Counted from the first letter of the stretch, positions 23,860 through 31,764 are shown. The stretch: DNA of 49,131 nucleotides from Candidatus Zixiibacteriota bacterium (GCA_019038695.1 JAHOYZ010000043.1:1-49131), one strand, 5' to 3'. Notes: generated by a model from the letters alone, not told the origin. Numbers and translations: made by a program.

Positions 23860-23888
23860 TTGACAAATCTTCCCGCACTGGCTATACT
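23860..23888 (+). promoter_or_regulatory. Promoter of the small basic-protein gene, leaderless type
   Basis: TTGACA (23860-23865), 17-bp spacer, TATACT (23883-23888), then only 5 nt to ATG 23894, so the transcript should begin at about the start codon. Confidence 0.7.
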
Positions 23889-23893
23889 TCAGC

Positions 23894-24148
23894 ATGCAAA
23901 AGCGGTCACGCAAAAAGAAGAAGCCAGACGTTAACGAACTGGCAGCAGGGATCGTTGACCAAGCGACCAACGAAGACCCGCCAGAGGAAGAGCCAGAGGT
24001 TGACGACGGCAAGAATCCAGCGGCTGTTGCACTCGGTCGATTAGGTGGCCTCAAGGGCGGTAAAGCCAGAGCTAAGAAGCTGACTGCCGAAGAACGTCGT
24101 CGAAGCGCTCGGAAGGCCGCTTTGGCGCGCTGGCGGAAGTCCCCTTGA
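23894..24148 (+). CDS. Small basic GGKARA-type protein, transposon passenger
   Basis: 84 residues. A Lys/Arg-rich start and an acidic middle (PPEEEPEVDD) precede a conserved-looking C-terminal block, ALGRLGGLKGGKARAKKLT, followed by EERRRSARKAALARWRK. I have seen this block in short bacterial proteins near toxin-antitoxin or mobile genes, but I know no demonstrated function; nucleic-acid binding is plausible from the charge. It has its own promoter next to the left inverted repeat and no Shine-Dalgarno, consistent with leaderless translation. The end overlaps the convergent gene at 24072-24605 by 77 bp. Confidence 0.7.
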   Translation: MQKRSRKKKKPDVNELAAGIVDQATNEDPPEEEPEVDDGKNPAAVALGRLGGLKGGKARAKKLTAEERRRSARKAALARWRKSP

Positions 24149-24605
24149 CGGTAACCTTGGAGTCAAGTTCTCTTAGATCATCCGTGAAATCAAATACTAT
24201 GTCAATCTGCTCACCGGTATTGTAATTCTGGTTATAACTATCCAAGTCGGTCTTTATTTGTTTGCACTCTCCTACGACCTGACGCCGCCGCTGCTGCAAT
24301 GCCAAGTGAATCTGACTTGGTGTTGCACGTCGTATGTCCACCCAGAGGGTGTATTGAGATTTTCCTTTCTTCTCAGTTAGTGCATGTTTCACACGGGGTC
24401 TGCGACCTTGGGGGTCTGTCATGTACTGTTCACGTAGAGCGTCAGCTAAATCATCAGCACAACGTTTTATGAGAACGGTGTCCTGTGCCCTCCATTTCCC
24501 GTTCTCAATTGCCCATCGCGCAACCTCCTTGGTCGTATATTCGAGTTTCCCCGTCTGTTGTTCAAACTCGCGTGCGATTCTCCGCATTTGTTTTTTGTAG
24601 CTCAC
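24072..24605 (-). CDS. Hypothetical protein, third gene of the higBA operon
   Basis: 177 residues from GTG 24605, with AGGAG 8 nt upstream. Family not named. The N-terminal 70 residues are helical and basic (QMRRIAREFEQQTGKLEYTTKEVARWAIENGKW), looking like a winged-helix-type fold. A beta segment (SQYTLWVDIRRATPSQI) and a helical region of about 40 residues follow, then a disordered tail. It starts 12 bp after the higA stop, so the three genes appear co-transcribed. It may help in toxin or antitoxin control; that is inferred only from the operon. It overlaps the convergent small basic-protein gene at its 3' end. Confidence 0.75.
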   Translation of the reverse strand: MSYKKQMRRIAREFEQQTGKLEYTTKEVARWAIENGKWRAQDTVLIKRCADDLADALREQYMTDPQGRRPRVKHALTEKKGKSQYTLWVDIRRATPSQIHLALQQRRRQVVGECKQIKTDLDSYNQNYNTGEQIDIVFDFTDDLRELDSKVTVKGTSASAPKRPSERFDDVLRQSAS

Positions 24606-24617
24606 TTCGGCATCTCC

Positions 24618-25757
24618 TCATTCCGTTAGAACGCAACCCCAACCATCTGTTAGAGCCGATTCAGTTACTATGTCTCTGACATTAATCAACATATCTTTGC
24701 CCTGACTATATCTGATTATTCCCTTGTGCTGCAATTGCCCGACAACAATCCCAGGGTGAACGCCCAACCCCCTTGCAAAACTCGAAATAGATGCATTAGT
24801 AAAGATCGGTGCCACGCGCTTGACGAAGCCCGCGAGTTCTTCTTGGTCCACAAGCCAATTCTCTGCAAACTTGTCGGCTCTTTTTTCATCCTCCTGCTTT
24901 TCATCTGTGTGCTGTGCACCAGTGCCAACCAATGATATGTCTACGTTCGCCTCCGATTCTTGCCCGTCACCATACAAGATGTGGGCAAGTTCATGGCAGA
25001 GCGTAAACCAGAACCAATCAATCCGATTATATCTCATTGTCAATGCGATGACGGGATCTCGCTTTGATAGCCAGAAGCAGACACCATCAATCTTAGAACT
25101 CGGCAAATACTCAACGACTAAAAATCGTATCCCGTATCGAGCCAGGATTTCAGGTATTCGCCTTATCTCTTCGGGTTCATGGAATAAGAGCGTGATTTCC
25201 TCAAATAGTCGCTTAAACGACTTCTGCGAATATCGTTTCTCTATGGGGATGGCCTCTGCTATATTCCATGTTCTTTGGAGCCAGGCTTCTTGCTCCTTAG
25301 TAAGTTCCCCATAGTCTGTTGATTTCCGGGAAGCGCAGGAGATTGTCATCTTCTCTCCCAAAGCATCTTTCTTATAGAATTGCTTAATCTGGGCTTCAAT
25401 AAACTCGATGTTTGGCGTTTCAACAATCCACCCCCTGTTTATCATGTGCCTTATTGGGGCAAGGTGCCATAATCGTGAGCGCCTCTTTCGGACGTCGTTT
25501 TTAGGGAGCCGCTCTTTCGCCAGTTCATATACAGCCTGCAAGTTCAGCCATTCTTCTGCACGGATATTAAATGCGTCTCCAAGCTCCTGGGCTGTCTTGG
25601 GAGTGATCTTCCGCTTCCCGTTAACCAATTCGCTAACGACACGAGTGGCTACACCCATTATCTGGGCTAAGTCCACTTGTTTCCATCCGCGAGCGTCAAG
25701 TTCACGCTGGATGAACCTGCCGGGCGGAAATGCTTCTGGTACGACACTATGGGGCAT
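24618..25757 (-). CDS. higA: HigA-type antitoxin with XRE HTH and ImmA/IrrE-like metallopeptidase domain
   Basis: 379 residues. The start is the ATG at 25757, which shares its A with the higB stop (TAATG); the frame is open 33 nt further upstream. The XRE helix-turn-helix lies at about 12-66 (GWKQVDLAQIMGVATRVVSELVNG). The C-terminal half is a zinc-peptidase-like domain with HELAH (255-259) and a downstream EKRADKFAENWL helix that could give the third ligand. Typical HigA antitoxins are about 100 residues; this is the long HTH-plus-ImmA form. Expected roles are neutralising HigB and repressing the operon through the palindrome at 26090-26112. Whether the peptidase is active, and on what, is unknown. 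Confidence 0.88.
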   Translation of the reverse strand: MPHSVVPEAFPPGRFIQRELDARGWKQVDLAQIMGVATRVVSELVNGKRKITPKTAQELGDAFNIRAEEWLNLQAVYELAKERLPKNDVRKRRSRLWHLAPIRHMINRGWIVETPNIEFIEAQIKQFYKKDALGEKMTISCASRKSTDYGELTKEQEAWLQRTWNIAEAIPIEKRYSQKSFKRLFEEITLLFHEPEEIRRIPEILARYGIRFLVVEYLPSSKIDGVCFWLSKRDPVIALTMRYNRIDWFWFTLCHELAHILYGDGQESEANVDISLVGTGAQHTDEKQEDEKRADKFAENWLVDQEELAGFVKRVAPIFTNASISSFARGLGVHPGIVVGQLQHKGIIRYSQGKDMLINVRDIVTESALTDGWGCVLTE

Positions 25758-26047
25758 TAGTGTTTCCCTATCTTTAGAATGACTACACATTCTGCCTTTT
25801 CAATTTTCTTTACTGCAAAGTAGACTCGCCATCTCCGATCCAATCTCACTGAGTGGCGATTCTTCTCACCTTTGAGTTTCTCACACTGAAGACCTTTCCA
25901 GTCATATAAGGAACGTCGGTCTCTCATGATCTGTAGGTACAAAATCACCTCACGGTACTTCTGTATCACCGCCGGATGCCATTTCCCGAGATAGCTGGCA
26001 TCAGTTGCAAGGCGCTCCCACTCAGGATCTGCGTAGTCCACTCTCAT
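25757..26047 (-). CDS. higB: HigB/RelE-superfamily toxin
   Basis: 96 residues from ATG 26047. A GTG at 26068 would add seven residues, but it lies upstream of the promoter's -10 box (26062-26057) and so cannot be on the main transcript. The sequence has the host-killer/HigB pattern: LGKWHPAVIQKYREVI helices, WKGLQCEKLKGEKNRHSVRL, RRWRVYF and the ending VVILKIGKH, which fits mRNA interferases that cut translated mRNA on the ribosome. The toxin-first order and the 1-nt overlap with higA are typical. The next gene outwards is the IS1-family transposase, on the opposite strand, so both share a 160-bp divergent control region. Confidence 0.88.
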   Translation of the reverse strand: MRVDYADPEWERLATDASYLGKWHPAVIQKYREVILYLQIMRDRRSLYDWKGLQCEKLKGEKNRHSVRLDRRWRVYFAVKKIEKAECVVILKIGKH

Positions 26048-26056
26048 GTTATCGAC

Positions 26057-26085
26057 AATATACGCCACTTGACCGCGTCTGTCAA
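26057..26085 (-). promoter_or_regulatory. higBA promoter, leaderless type
   Basis: TTGACA (26085-26080), 17-bp spacer, TATATT (26062-26057) on the minus strand; 9 nt then separate the -10 box from ATG 26047. Confidence 0.75.
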
Positions 26086-26089
26086 TAAC

Positions 26090-26112
26090 AACTTTACACT
26101 ACATGTAAAGTT
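26090..26112. promoter_or_regulatory. Palindromic operator in the higBA/transposase divergent region
   Basis: AACTTTACA (26090-26098) and TGTAAAGTT (26104-26112) are perfect inverted repeats around 5 bp, starting 5 bp upstream of the higB -35 box. This is the expected place for HigA autorepression. Confidence 0.6.
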
Positions 26113-26193
26113 TTCTCACGGTATTTGTCGTAAATCCGCTTAACCCATTGTACCACAATACACAAGCGCCAGAGCGGAAGTCCAAGAAAACAC

Positions 26194-26222
26194 TTGACAT
26201 TGCTTGACCGCTCACGTATATT
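26194..26222 (+). promoter_or_regulatory. Transposase promoter, leaderless type
   Basis: TTGACA (26194-26199), 17-bp spacer, TATATT (26217-26222), then 8 nt to ATG 26231. No Shine-Dalgarno lies between. Confidence 0.75.
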
Positions 26223-26230
26223 AGGTCAGT

Positions 26231-27070
26231 ATGAATAAGCTAAACAGACAGAAAAGAGTTCAGGTCATCGCGGCCTTAGTGGAGGGAAACTCCATCCGCT
26301 CGACCGTACGTATGACCGGCGTGGCTAAGAACACGGTTACAAAGCTTCTTGTCGAAATCGGCTCAGTATGTGCCGAGTATCAGGACAAGGCGCTCCGCAA
26401 TCTAACCTGCAACCGGATCGAGTGTGACGAGATTTGGTCGTTCTGCTATGCCAAGAAGAAGAACGTACCCGAAGACAAGAAAGACGTTTTCGGTTATGGC
26501 GACATCTGGACTTGGACCGCCATTGATCCAGAGTCCAAGCTGATAGTATCTTGGTTAGTAGGTCTACGCAATGCTGAGTATGCCAACATCTTTATGAACG
26601 ATCTGGCCGACCGCTTGAGCCATAGGGTGCAGCTGACCACAGACGGCCTTAAGGCTTATCTGGAAGCCGTAGAGGGTGCCTTTGGAGCCAACATTGACTA
26701 TGCAAGTCTTGTCAAGATGTACGGTAAAGAAGACTCGGGGGCGGGCAGGTACAGCCCACCAGTGGTCACAAAGACAAAACGGCAAAAGATCACGGGCAAG
26801 CCTATCAAAGAGCATATCTCAACCTCTTATGTCGAGCGACAGAATCTAACAATGAGAATGTCTATGCGTCGGTTTACTCGGTTGACCAATGCCTTTAGTA
26901 AGAAGGTCGAGAATCTTGAACACGCCGTTGCCCTACACTTCATGCACTATAACTTTGCTCGTGTTCACAAGAGCCTGAGAGTATCGCCAGCTATGGAAGC
27001 CGGAGTAACCGATCATCTTTGGAGTATTGAGGACATCGTGAAGTTGCTGGAGCAAAAAGAATCAAACTGA
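26231..27070 (+). CDS. IS1-family DDE transposase
   Basis: 279 residues. An N-terminal helix-turn-helix (NSIRSTVRMTGVAKNTVTKLL, about 20-40) precedes the DDE catalytic domain. The acidic residues are likely the Asp in RIECDEIWSF, the Asp in TTDGLKAY and the Glu in SYVERQN, and the C-terminal EHAVALHFMHYNFARVHKSL is characteristic. A single uninterrupted frame, with no programmed frameshift, marks the ISMhu11-type branch rather than classical IS1. The stop codon lies inside the right inverted repeat. Everything needed for transposition appears intact. Confidence 0.92.
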   Translation: MNKLNRQKRVQVIAALVEGNSIRSTVRMTGVAKNTVTKLLVEIGSVCAEYQDKALRNLTCNRIECDEIWSFCYAKKKNVPEDKKDVFGYGDIWTWTAIDPESKLIVSWLVGLRNAEYANIFMNDLADRLSHRVQLTTDGLKAYLEAVEGAFGANIDYASLVKMYGKEDSGAGRYSPPVVTKTKRQKITGKPIKEHISTSYVERQNLTMRMSMRRFTRLTNAFSKKVENLEHAVALHFMHYNFARVHKSLRVSPAMEAGVTDHLWSIEDIVKLLEQKESN

Positions 27071-27079
27071 CCCACTACC
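27062..27079 (-). repeat. Right terminal inverted repeat of the IS1-family transposon
   Basis: The complement reads GGTAGTGGGTCAGTTTGA, identical to the left end over all 18 bp. Confidence 0.92.
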
Positions 27080-27087
27080 TTCAGCCT
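27080..27087. repeat. Target site duplication, right copy
   Basis: TTCAGCCT abuts the right inverted repeat. Confidence 0.85.
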
Positions 27088-27157
27088 TGCTCAATAGGAA
27101 TCTCGGGGCTATATTTTGAGAGGAGTGTGATGGACACTTGCGCAAGGAGATTCCGAT

Positions 27158-28213
27158 ATGTGTAGATTTGTTCTGCTATTTCTTACACTGCTAACCCTAT
27201 GTCTATGGCTGGCCGCATGTGGAGACGACGACAATCCAGTCGATACCGACACAACTCCTCCTGTTATTTCTGAGGTAACACCGCCCGACGGCGTTTCGGT
27301 TCTGGATTGGGTGAGCATAATGGTCTATGTTTCTGATAACGAGGGTGTGACGCAAGTGGAGTTCATAATTGACGACTCGTTGTACTTCACAGACACACTC
27401 GAACCGTGGTTGTACAATTGGATTTGTGACTCGGTTGACGACAGCACGATGCATCAGATACAGTGTGTGGCTTATGATGCCGCCGGGAATTCCGACAGTT
27501 CAGAAGTTCATTCAATGCTGGTTCGGGTCACCGACAGGACTCCACCATCTATCTTGGAAGTAATGCCCACCGACGGAACCTCTACCCAAGATTCGGTTAT
27601 CATTACAGTAGATGTAACTGATAACAAGGGCATCACGCAAGTGGGATTCTATATAGATGACTCGCTTCACTTCACTGATTTCATTACGCCTTGGTCGTAC
27701 ACCTGGATATGTGACTCGGTTGACGACAGCACGACGCACCAGATACAGTGTGTGGCTTATGATGCCGCCGGGAATTCCGACACATCAGACGTGCACTCTG
27801 TTTTGGTCCGAATCACGGTAATTGAACCACCCCCATCCTTGGCCGGTTACTATTATGGTTGGTATTCGAGAACAGACGAAGGCGGCAGTGGCGTTAAGCA
27901 GGAACAGCGGATACTGTGGGTATTCACAGATCAGAAGTGGATTCTGGATGTTGATACCGATAACATGACGGATTTCTGTATCTGCGAATCTTCGGGTCGG
28001 TACGTACTCGAAGATAGAATACGGCTGACAGTTGATGCCTCTGATCCATTGGGAGAATTGTGTGTAGCGTGTATTGAGAGTCAGAATCCGTCGGGACTTT
28101 TTGCTCTGGATCGGTCCACCGATACCTTGATTATGTCTCAATTGCTCACCGATAATGGCGCCGGTATGTCGATTCTTGTGGAAGTTAAACTTCTCCCTGT
28201 TGACGTTCCATAG
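27158..28213 (+). CDS. Exported lipoprotein with two tandem Ig-like domains
   Basis: 351 residues; AGGAG lies 7-8 nt before the ATG. The signal peptide ends in the lipobox LAAC (about residues 18-21), so the protein should be lipid-anchored. Two Ig-like domains of 95 residues (TPPVISEVTPPDG ... and TPPSILEVMPTDG ..., each ending in YDAAGNSD) are near copies: 27425-27497 and 27710-27782 match at 71 of 73 bases. A C-terminal domain of about 120 residues (from GYYYGWYSRTDEGG) may be a beta barrel-like fold of unknown role. The two VTQVEFIIDDSLYF/ITQVGFYIDDSLHF strands show recent internal duplication. Function is unknown. Confidence 0.88.
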   Translation: MCRFVLLFLTLLTLCLWLAACGDDDNPVDTDTTPPVISEVTPPDGVSVLDWVSIMVYVSDNEGVTQVEFIIDDSLYFTDTLEPWLYNWICDSVDDSTMHQIQCVAYDAAGNSDSSEVHSMLVRVTDRTPPSILEVMPTDGTSTQDSVIITVDVTDNKGITQVGFYIDDSLHFTDFITPWSYTWICDSVDDSTTHQIQCVAYDAAGNSDTSDVHSVLVRITVIEPPPSLAGYYYGWYSRTDEGGSGVKQEQRILWVFTDQKWILDVDTDNMTDFCICESSGRYVLEDRIRLTVDASDPLGELCVACIESQNPSGLFALDRSTDTLIMSQLLTDNGAGMSILVEVKLLPVDVP

Positions 28214-28359
28214 TCAAGGCTGACCAGTATCAGTCTCAAATCTATGAACCAGATTGCACCCCCCAGTTGAGATAGCGCCTGCCATCCTCATAACTCCTTG
28301 TCCCGCAATGTCTAATTTCTGAACAGGGGAAGGGCACAGACGTTGCATCAGAGCCCGGC

Positions 28360-28743
28360 ATGGAATGTTACTTTGGTTCACATGACCTGCCCGATAACCA
28401 CGACTGCCCCGACAAGACGATGGTCGTGTCGTTTCATATCCCTGAAGTAGGGATCAAATTCAAAGCTCCCTTTGCCGCCGTAGACAATGACCATGGCGAT
28501 CTGGCGGCGTTGCTGGCACTGCTTGAGTTCATCGACGGCAACCAGAAGTACTTTCCCAACCAAACCTATCAGATATTTGGTTGCAACCTGCGCATTGTAA
28601 ACGGCGTTAACCTGCGTGATGATCTCCCGGACAAGTTCGCTGATCTATTGGACAAAGCCAAGGACTACCGCGAGAAATATCGTTTTTCTCTCGACTGGAC
28701 ACCATCTGCAGGTAACTCAGACTTCGAAGCCCTTTTTGATTGA
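28360..28743 (+). CDS. Hypothetical protein, possibly RNase H-like
   Basis: 127 residues, no signal peptide, acidic. Not firmly recognised. A strand (TMVVSFHIPEVGIKFKAPFAAVDNDHGDLAALLALLEFI) followed by a helix and YQIFGCNLRIVNGVN has the pattern of the RNase H-like fold in ribonuclease HI relatives, but the catalytic acids cannot be assigned with confidence. The ATG lacks a clear Shine-Dalgarno and the frame is open upstream, so the start is uncertain. It ends 34 bp before holA, on the same strand, so it may be co-transcribed with it. The gap 28214-28359 shows nothing else. Confidence 0.65.
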   Translation: MECYFGSHDLPDNHDCPDKTMVVSFHIPEVGIKFKAPFAAVDNDHGDLAALLALLEFIDGNQKYFPNQTYQIFGCNLRIVNGVNLRDDLPDKFADLLDKAKDYREKYRFSLDWTPSAGNSDFEALFD

Positions 28744-28777
28744 CCGACCTGTGGCGACGGCTTTATCTTAAGTTGCC

Positions 28778-29764
28778 ATGCTCAAACCCCCTGACCTAGC
28801 TCGTGCCATAGACGCTGGAAAATTCAAGCCAGCCTACTATCTTTTTGGCGTGGAAGATTTCCGGATTATTGAGGCCGAGAAATATATCTCCCGCAGTTTC
28901 CTGCCTGATCGTCAACTCAGTACTAACTATCGCAAGATTAACGGGCGACGAACCCGATGTGTCGATCTGATCGCCGAGTTGTCCAATCTACCTATGCTCG
29001 GTGAACGGCAGGTGTTCGGTATCTCAGAATTTCAGAGTTTCAAGCCGACCGAGGTTGACCGTATCTTGAAACTACTCGACCCGCCTGACCCGAATAGAGT
29101 AGTGATATTCAGTTCTCCGTCGGCGAGGATGCCCAGGAAAAGCTCTGCATTTATCAAAAAGATCACCAAAGTGACAGAGGTTGTAGAGTTTGGTCGTCTT
29201 TCGGTTCGGGCTGTTGCAACGCGAATAAAATCGGGGCTCAAAAAGGAAGACATCGACATCGAACCGGAAGCTCTAAAGCTGCTGGTGGAATTGATTGGCG
29301 GCCACAGTGGTGGAGCTGAGGCGGAACTGGCCAAGTTGCGTGATTTCAAGAATCCCGGCGAGACAGTGACAACGGACGATGTTCGAGCTATTACAACCGG
29401 CTACGAAGTATACAATATTTTCGAACTGGCTGACCAGGTGGTAGCAGGGCGAACACCCCGAGCTTTGAAGATGCTTGACACTCTGGTTACTGAGGGAAAA
29501 TCCCCGGTGGCAATATGTTCTCTGGTAATGAGCCATTTCCTGTTCCTATATCTTGTCAAGAATGGTCATCCATTGCCAGGCAACCGGAGGTTCCTGACGA
29601 CTCGTTTCCGCCAGCAGGCGGGGTTCTTTGACAACGACTATCTGGAGCAAATTCTGATCGACATGGCGACTTGCGATGCTGACCTCAGGGGGGGAACGAT
29701 GAAACCCAAGATGGCGTTGGAAATCCTGCTGTTGCGTCTGCTTGGTGAAAGAAATCGTCCGTGA
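28778..29764 (+). CDS. holA: DNA polymerase III delta subunit
   Basis: 328 residues, the usual HolA length. HolA is the clamp-loader subunit that opens the beta sliding clamp. Recognisable features are the N-terminal AYYLFGVEDFRIIEAEKYI, the degenerate AAA+ region (NLPMLGERQVFGISEFQSF ... RVVIFSSPSARMPRKSSAFIKK) and the helical collar region (YNIFELADQVVAGRTPRALKMLDTLVTEGKSPVAICSLV). The stop overlaps the GTG start of the sigma factor gene by 4 nt, so the sigma factor is co-expressed with a housekeeping gene. Confidence 0.92.
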   Translation: MLKPPDLARAIDAGKFKPAYYLFGVEDFRIIEAEKYISRSFLPDRQLSTNYRKINGRRTRCVDLIAELSNLPMLGERQVFGISEFQSFKPTEVDRILKLLDPPDPNRVVIFSSPSARMPRKSSAFIKKITKVTEVVEFGRLSVRAVATRIKSGLKKEDIDIEPEALKLLVELIGGHSGGAEAELAKLRDFKNPGETVTTDDVRAITTGYEVYNIFELADQVVAGRTPRALKMLDTLVTEGKSPVAICSLVMSHFLFLYLVKNGHPLPGNRRFLTTRFRQQAGFFDNDYLEQILIDMATCDADLRGGTMKPKMALEILLLRLLGERNRP

Positions 29765-30363
29765 GTGAAAGAACCGGGGAAGAAAACAGCCCTTCGTCTG
29801 TAATACGTTTGGAGGAGAAAAAAGCCGAACAGACCCTGATAGAAGCGGCCCAGGATGGCGATCAGGTTGCTTTCGGACAGTTGATTCGACGTCATCAGAA
29901 GCGGCTGTTTCGGTTTGTCTACGGATTGGTCGGGTCTTTTGATGCCACGGAGGATGTTGTGCAGGAAGCGTTTGTTAAAGCTTATCGGGCGCTGGGAAAG
30001 TTCGAAATCGGGTACGATTTCTACCCCTGGCTGGCAACTATCGCCCGCAACACCGCCTACAACGTCATCAAGCGCGAGGAACGCAAAGAGTCGCTGGACT
30101 CGTTGCAGGAGAAAGGCTACGATCCAGAGGCGGTTGATCTCGGGCCGTTGGAGCAGCTGCTTGATTCGGAAGGACAGCGCCGGTTTCAGAAGGCCGTGAA
30201 AGCTCTGCCGGTGAAATATCGAACTGTCTTTGTGTTGCGACACATTGAAGAAATGAGCTATACCGACATTGCCGTTGCGCTGAAAATACCACCCGGGACG
30301 GTCGATTCACGGCTCTATCGTGCCCGGCAACTTTTGTTGGATGAACTTAAGGATCTGTTGTAG
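29761..30363 (+). CDS. ECF (RpoE-type) sigma factor
   Basis: 200 residues from GTG 29761. Region 2 (LIRRHQKRLFRFVYGLVGSFDATEDVVQEAFVKAYRAL ... FYPWLATIARNTAYNVIKR, about 40-105) and region 4 (LPVKYRTVFVLRHIEEMSYTDIAVALKIPPGTVDSRLYRARQLL, about 145-190) are present; region 3 is missing, as in ECF sigmas. The downstream zinc-finger membrane protein is its likely anti-sigma factor. A likely target is the promoter at 31765-31786, ahead of the PspC/LiaF-like pair, which points to envelope stress. Confidence 0.92.
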   Translation: MSERTGEENSPSSVIRLEEKKAEQTLIEAAQDGDQVAFGQLIRRHQKRLFRFVYGLVGSFDATEDVVQEAFVKAYRALGKFEIGYDFYPWLATIARNTAYNVIKREERKESLDSLQEKGYDPEAVDLGPLEQLLDSEGQRRFQKAVKALPVKYRTVFVLRHIEEMSYTDIAVALKIPPGTVDSRLYRARQLLLDELKDLL

Positions 30364-30403
30364 TATGGAGTGAGAAAGCTCGCTTCTCAAATTGGGAATT
30401 GAT

Positions 30404-31738
30404 ATGGATCACGGTTACTATCACGACCGAATCTCAGCCTATCACGACCGCGAACTGCCTCCCTATGAGGAGCAGGCAATGCGCGAGCATCTCGAACAAT
30501 GCGAGAAATGCCGAGATTTACTTGCCCAGTTGGATAAACTGGATGTTGTGGTCGAGGAGCATTCGAGATTGAGTGACGATGAATACTGGGAGCAGTCGGT
30601 CCGTCGAATTCAGGAACGAGTTGAAGCAGACTCTCGCGATGAGAAAACATCCACGGAAAAGTCGTCGGATTGGTTCGGACTGAGCTGGAAAATCACTGCT
30701 GCTGCTGCGTCTATTGCGGTGCTTACCTTCATTGGGTTGCACCAGACAGATATCTATGGCCCGGATAAGGACGGTTTTATCTACAAACCGTCAATTGAAA
30801 CGTTGTCCGACAAAAAGGGTCCGGGGACCAATGAACCCCCAACTGCAATTGAGGATGGGGCAGATGATATCGGTCGCAGTGACGAGGTTGCCGATCAGGT
30901 TCCGGAAACGAAGACTCCACAGGAAGAGACTATCCAGCGTTCTGCTCCCAAGAAGGCGGAAGAGTCAGAGTCACAACCGGCAACGGTAGATGAATTGCTT
31001 ACCGAGGTTTCGGGGGTTGTGACTAACAGTCAGGGCGAGGTTTTCATCCGGGGTGGCCGTGCTGCTGAGGTGTCCTATGTGGTTGACGGTGTTCCGGTAG
31101 CTGACCCACAGCGTGGGCTGGATGACCCACAGCGTAGGCTGGATGACCCTCCCGGTGGCCGGGATCAGGCTGAAGATCAGTCTAAACAGGAAAAGTCCCC
31201 TGTTGTCGAAGACCGCGCAGACCAATTAGCTCCTTCGAAGATAGGGGAAGCTTCGACGCCTTCGGTTGAAGTCGGAGCTAGCCAGAAAACGATAGCCAGA
31301 GAAAAGGCCACCCGACCCGCAACGGCGGCGGGATTGGAAACTCAAACAGCAGTACCGATGAATCTGGACAGTGATGCAGAAACTACTGACAAGAGCGTTG
31401 CCTCCAAGGGAACTTTTGACGATGTGGATGAACTTGATCTTGAGGGTTGGATACTACGACGTGATTCGCTGGAGGCCCGGTGGAAGGACTTGGACCAGAA
31501 GGAAAGATCTCTGACTTTTTCGCTCAATTCTCAGACGAAGAGCTTGGACCGTGCCCGAGGAGTTGAACGAAAACTCCTTGAGAGTCACTACAATGTTGCC
31601 CGTCTGGCTCGTGGGCAGGATCAAGAGACCTTCGATAAGGCAGTCGATTCTCTGCAGGAATATCTGAACCGTGATGGTTCGAGGCATCCGCGAATGGCCC
31701 GGGATTATCTGCGTCGGCTGGGAATCGACCCCAAATAG
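30404..31738 (+). CDS. Zinc-finger anti-sigma factor with a TonB-plug-like segment in its extracytoplasmic part
   Basis: 444 residues from ATG 30404, preceded by a weak GGGA; a TTG at 30392 is possible. The N-terminal anti-sigma zinc finger (HDRISAYHDRELPPYE ... HLEQCEKC, H-x3-C-x2-C type) is followed by one membrane helix (ITAAAASIAVLTFIGL, about 105-120). The long outer part is acidic and disordered. Within it lies ELLTEVSGVV, then GEVFIRGGRAAEVSYVVDGV and PVADP, a close match to the signature of TonB-dependent receptor plug domains. A 7-residue tandem repeat and C-terminal coiled-coil helices (RRDSLEARWKDLDQKERSL) complete it. It probably holds the upstream sigma factor at the membrane. 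The plug-like piece may be a signal-sensing or receptor-mimic element; that is speculation. Confidence 0.85.
   Translation: MDHGYYHDRISAYHDRELPPYEEQAMREHLEQCEKCRDLLAQLDKLDVVVEEHSRLSDDEYWEQSVRRIQERVEADSRDEKTSTEKSSDWFGLSWKITAAAASIAVLTFIGLHQTDIYGPDKDGFIYKPSIETLSDKKGPGTNEPPTAIEDGADDIGRSDEVADQVPETKTPQEETIQRSAPKKAEESESQPATVDELLTEVSGVVTNSQGEVFIRGGRAAEVSYVVDGVPVADPQRGLDDPQRRLDDPPGGRDQAEDQSKQEKSPVVEDRADQLAPSKIGEASTPSVEVGASQKTIAREKATRPATAAGLETQTAVPMNLDSDAETTDKSVASKGTFDDVDELDLEGWILRRDSLEARWKDLDQKERSLTFSLNSQTKSLDRARGVERKLLESHYNVARLARGQDQETFDKAVDSLQEYLNRDGSRHPRMARDYLRRLGIDPK
31104..31145. repeat. Two 21-bp tandem repeats
   Basis: 31104-31124 and 31125-31145 differ at one base and encode DPQRGLD DPQRRLD in the anti-sigma protein. 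Confidence 0.8.
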
Positions 31739-31764
31739 CCCATATTTCGGTAGCAGGACTGCAC

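Larger units (their letters stand above)
23820..27079. mobile_element. Complete IS1-family transposon with passenger toxin-antitoxin genes (3260 bp)
   Basis: The unit is bounded by perfect 18-bp inverted repeats (GGTAGTGGGTCAGTTTGA at 23820-23837, complement at 27062-27079) and an 8-bp target duplication TTCAGCCT. It encodes an IS1-type DDE transposase at the right end. To its left lie higB, higA, a 177-codon gene and a small basic-protein gene. Usual IS1 elements are about 0.7-1.2 kb; the ISMhu11-type branch of the family is known to include larger members with passenger genes. Intact ends and matching target duplications suggest a recent insertion. It sits between the fumarate reductase promoter and a lipoprotein gene and interrupts no recognisable gene. 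Confidence 0.92.

Noticed and set aside
26048-26068. GTG start giving a 103-residue HigB
   Set aside because: The -10 box of the higBA promoter lies inside that extension, so the normal transcript begins after the GTG.
28214-28359. Regulatory RNA between the lipoprotein gene and the RNase H-like gene
   Set aside because: No stem of useful length or known motif was found by eye.
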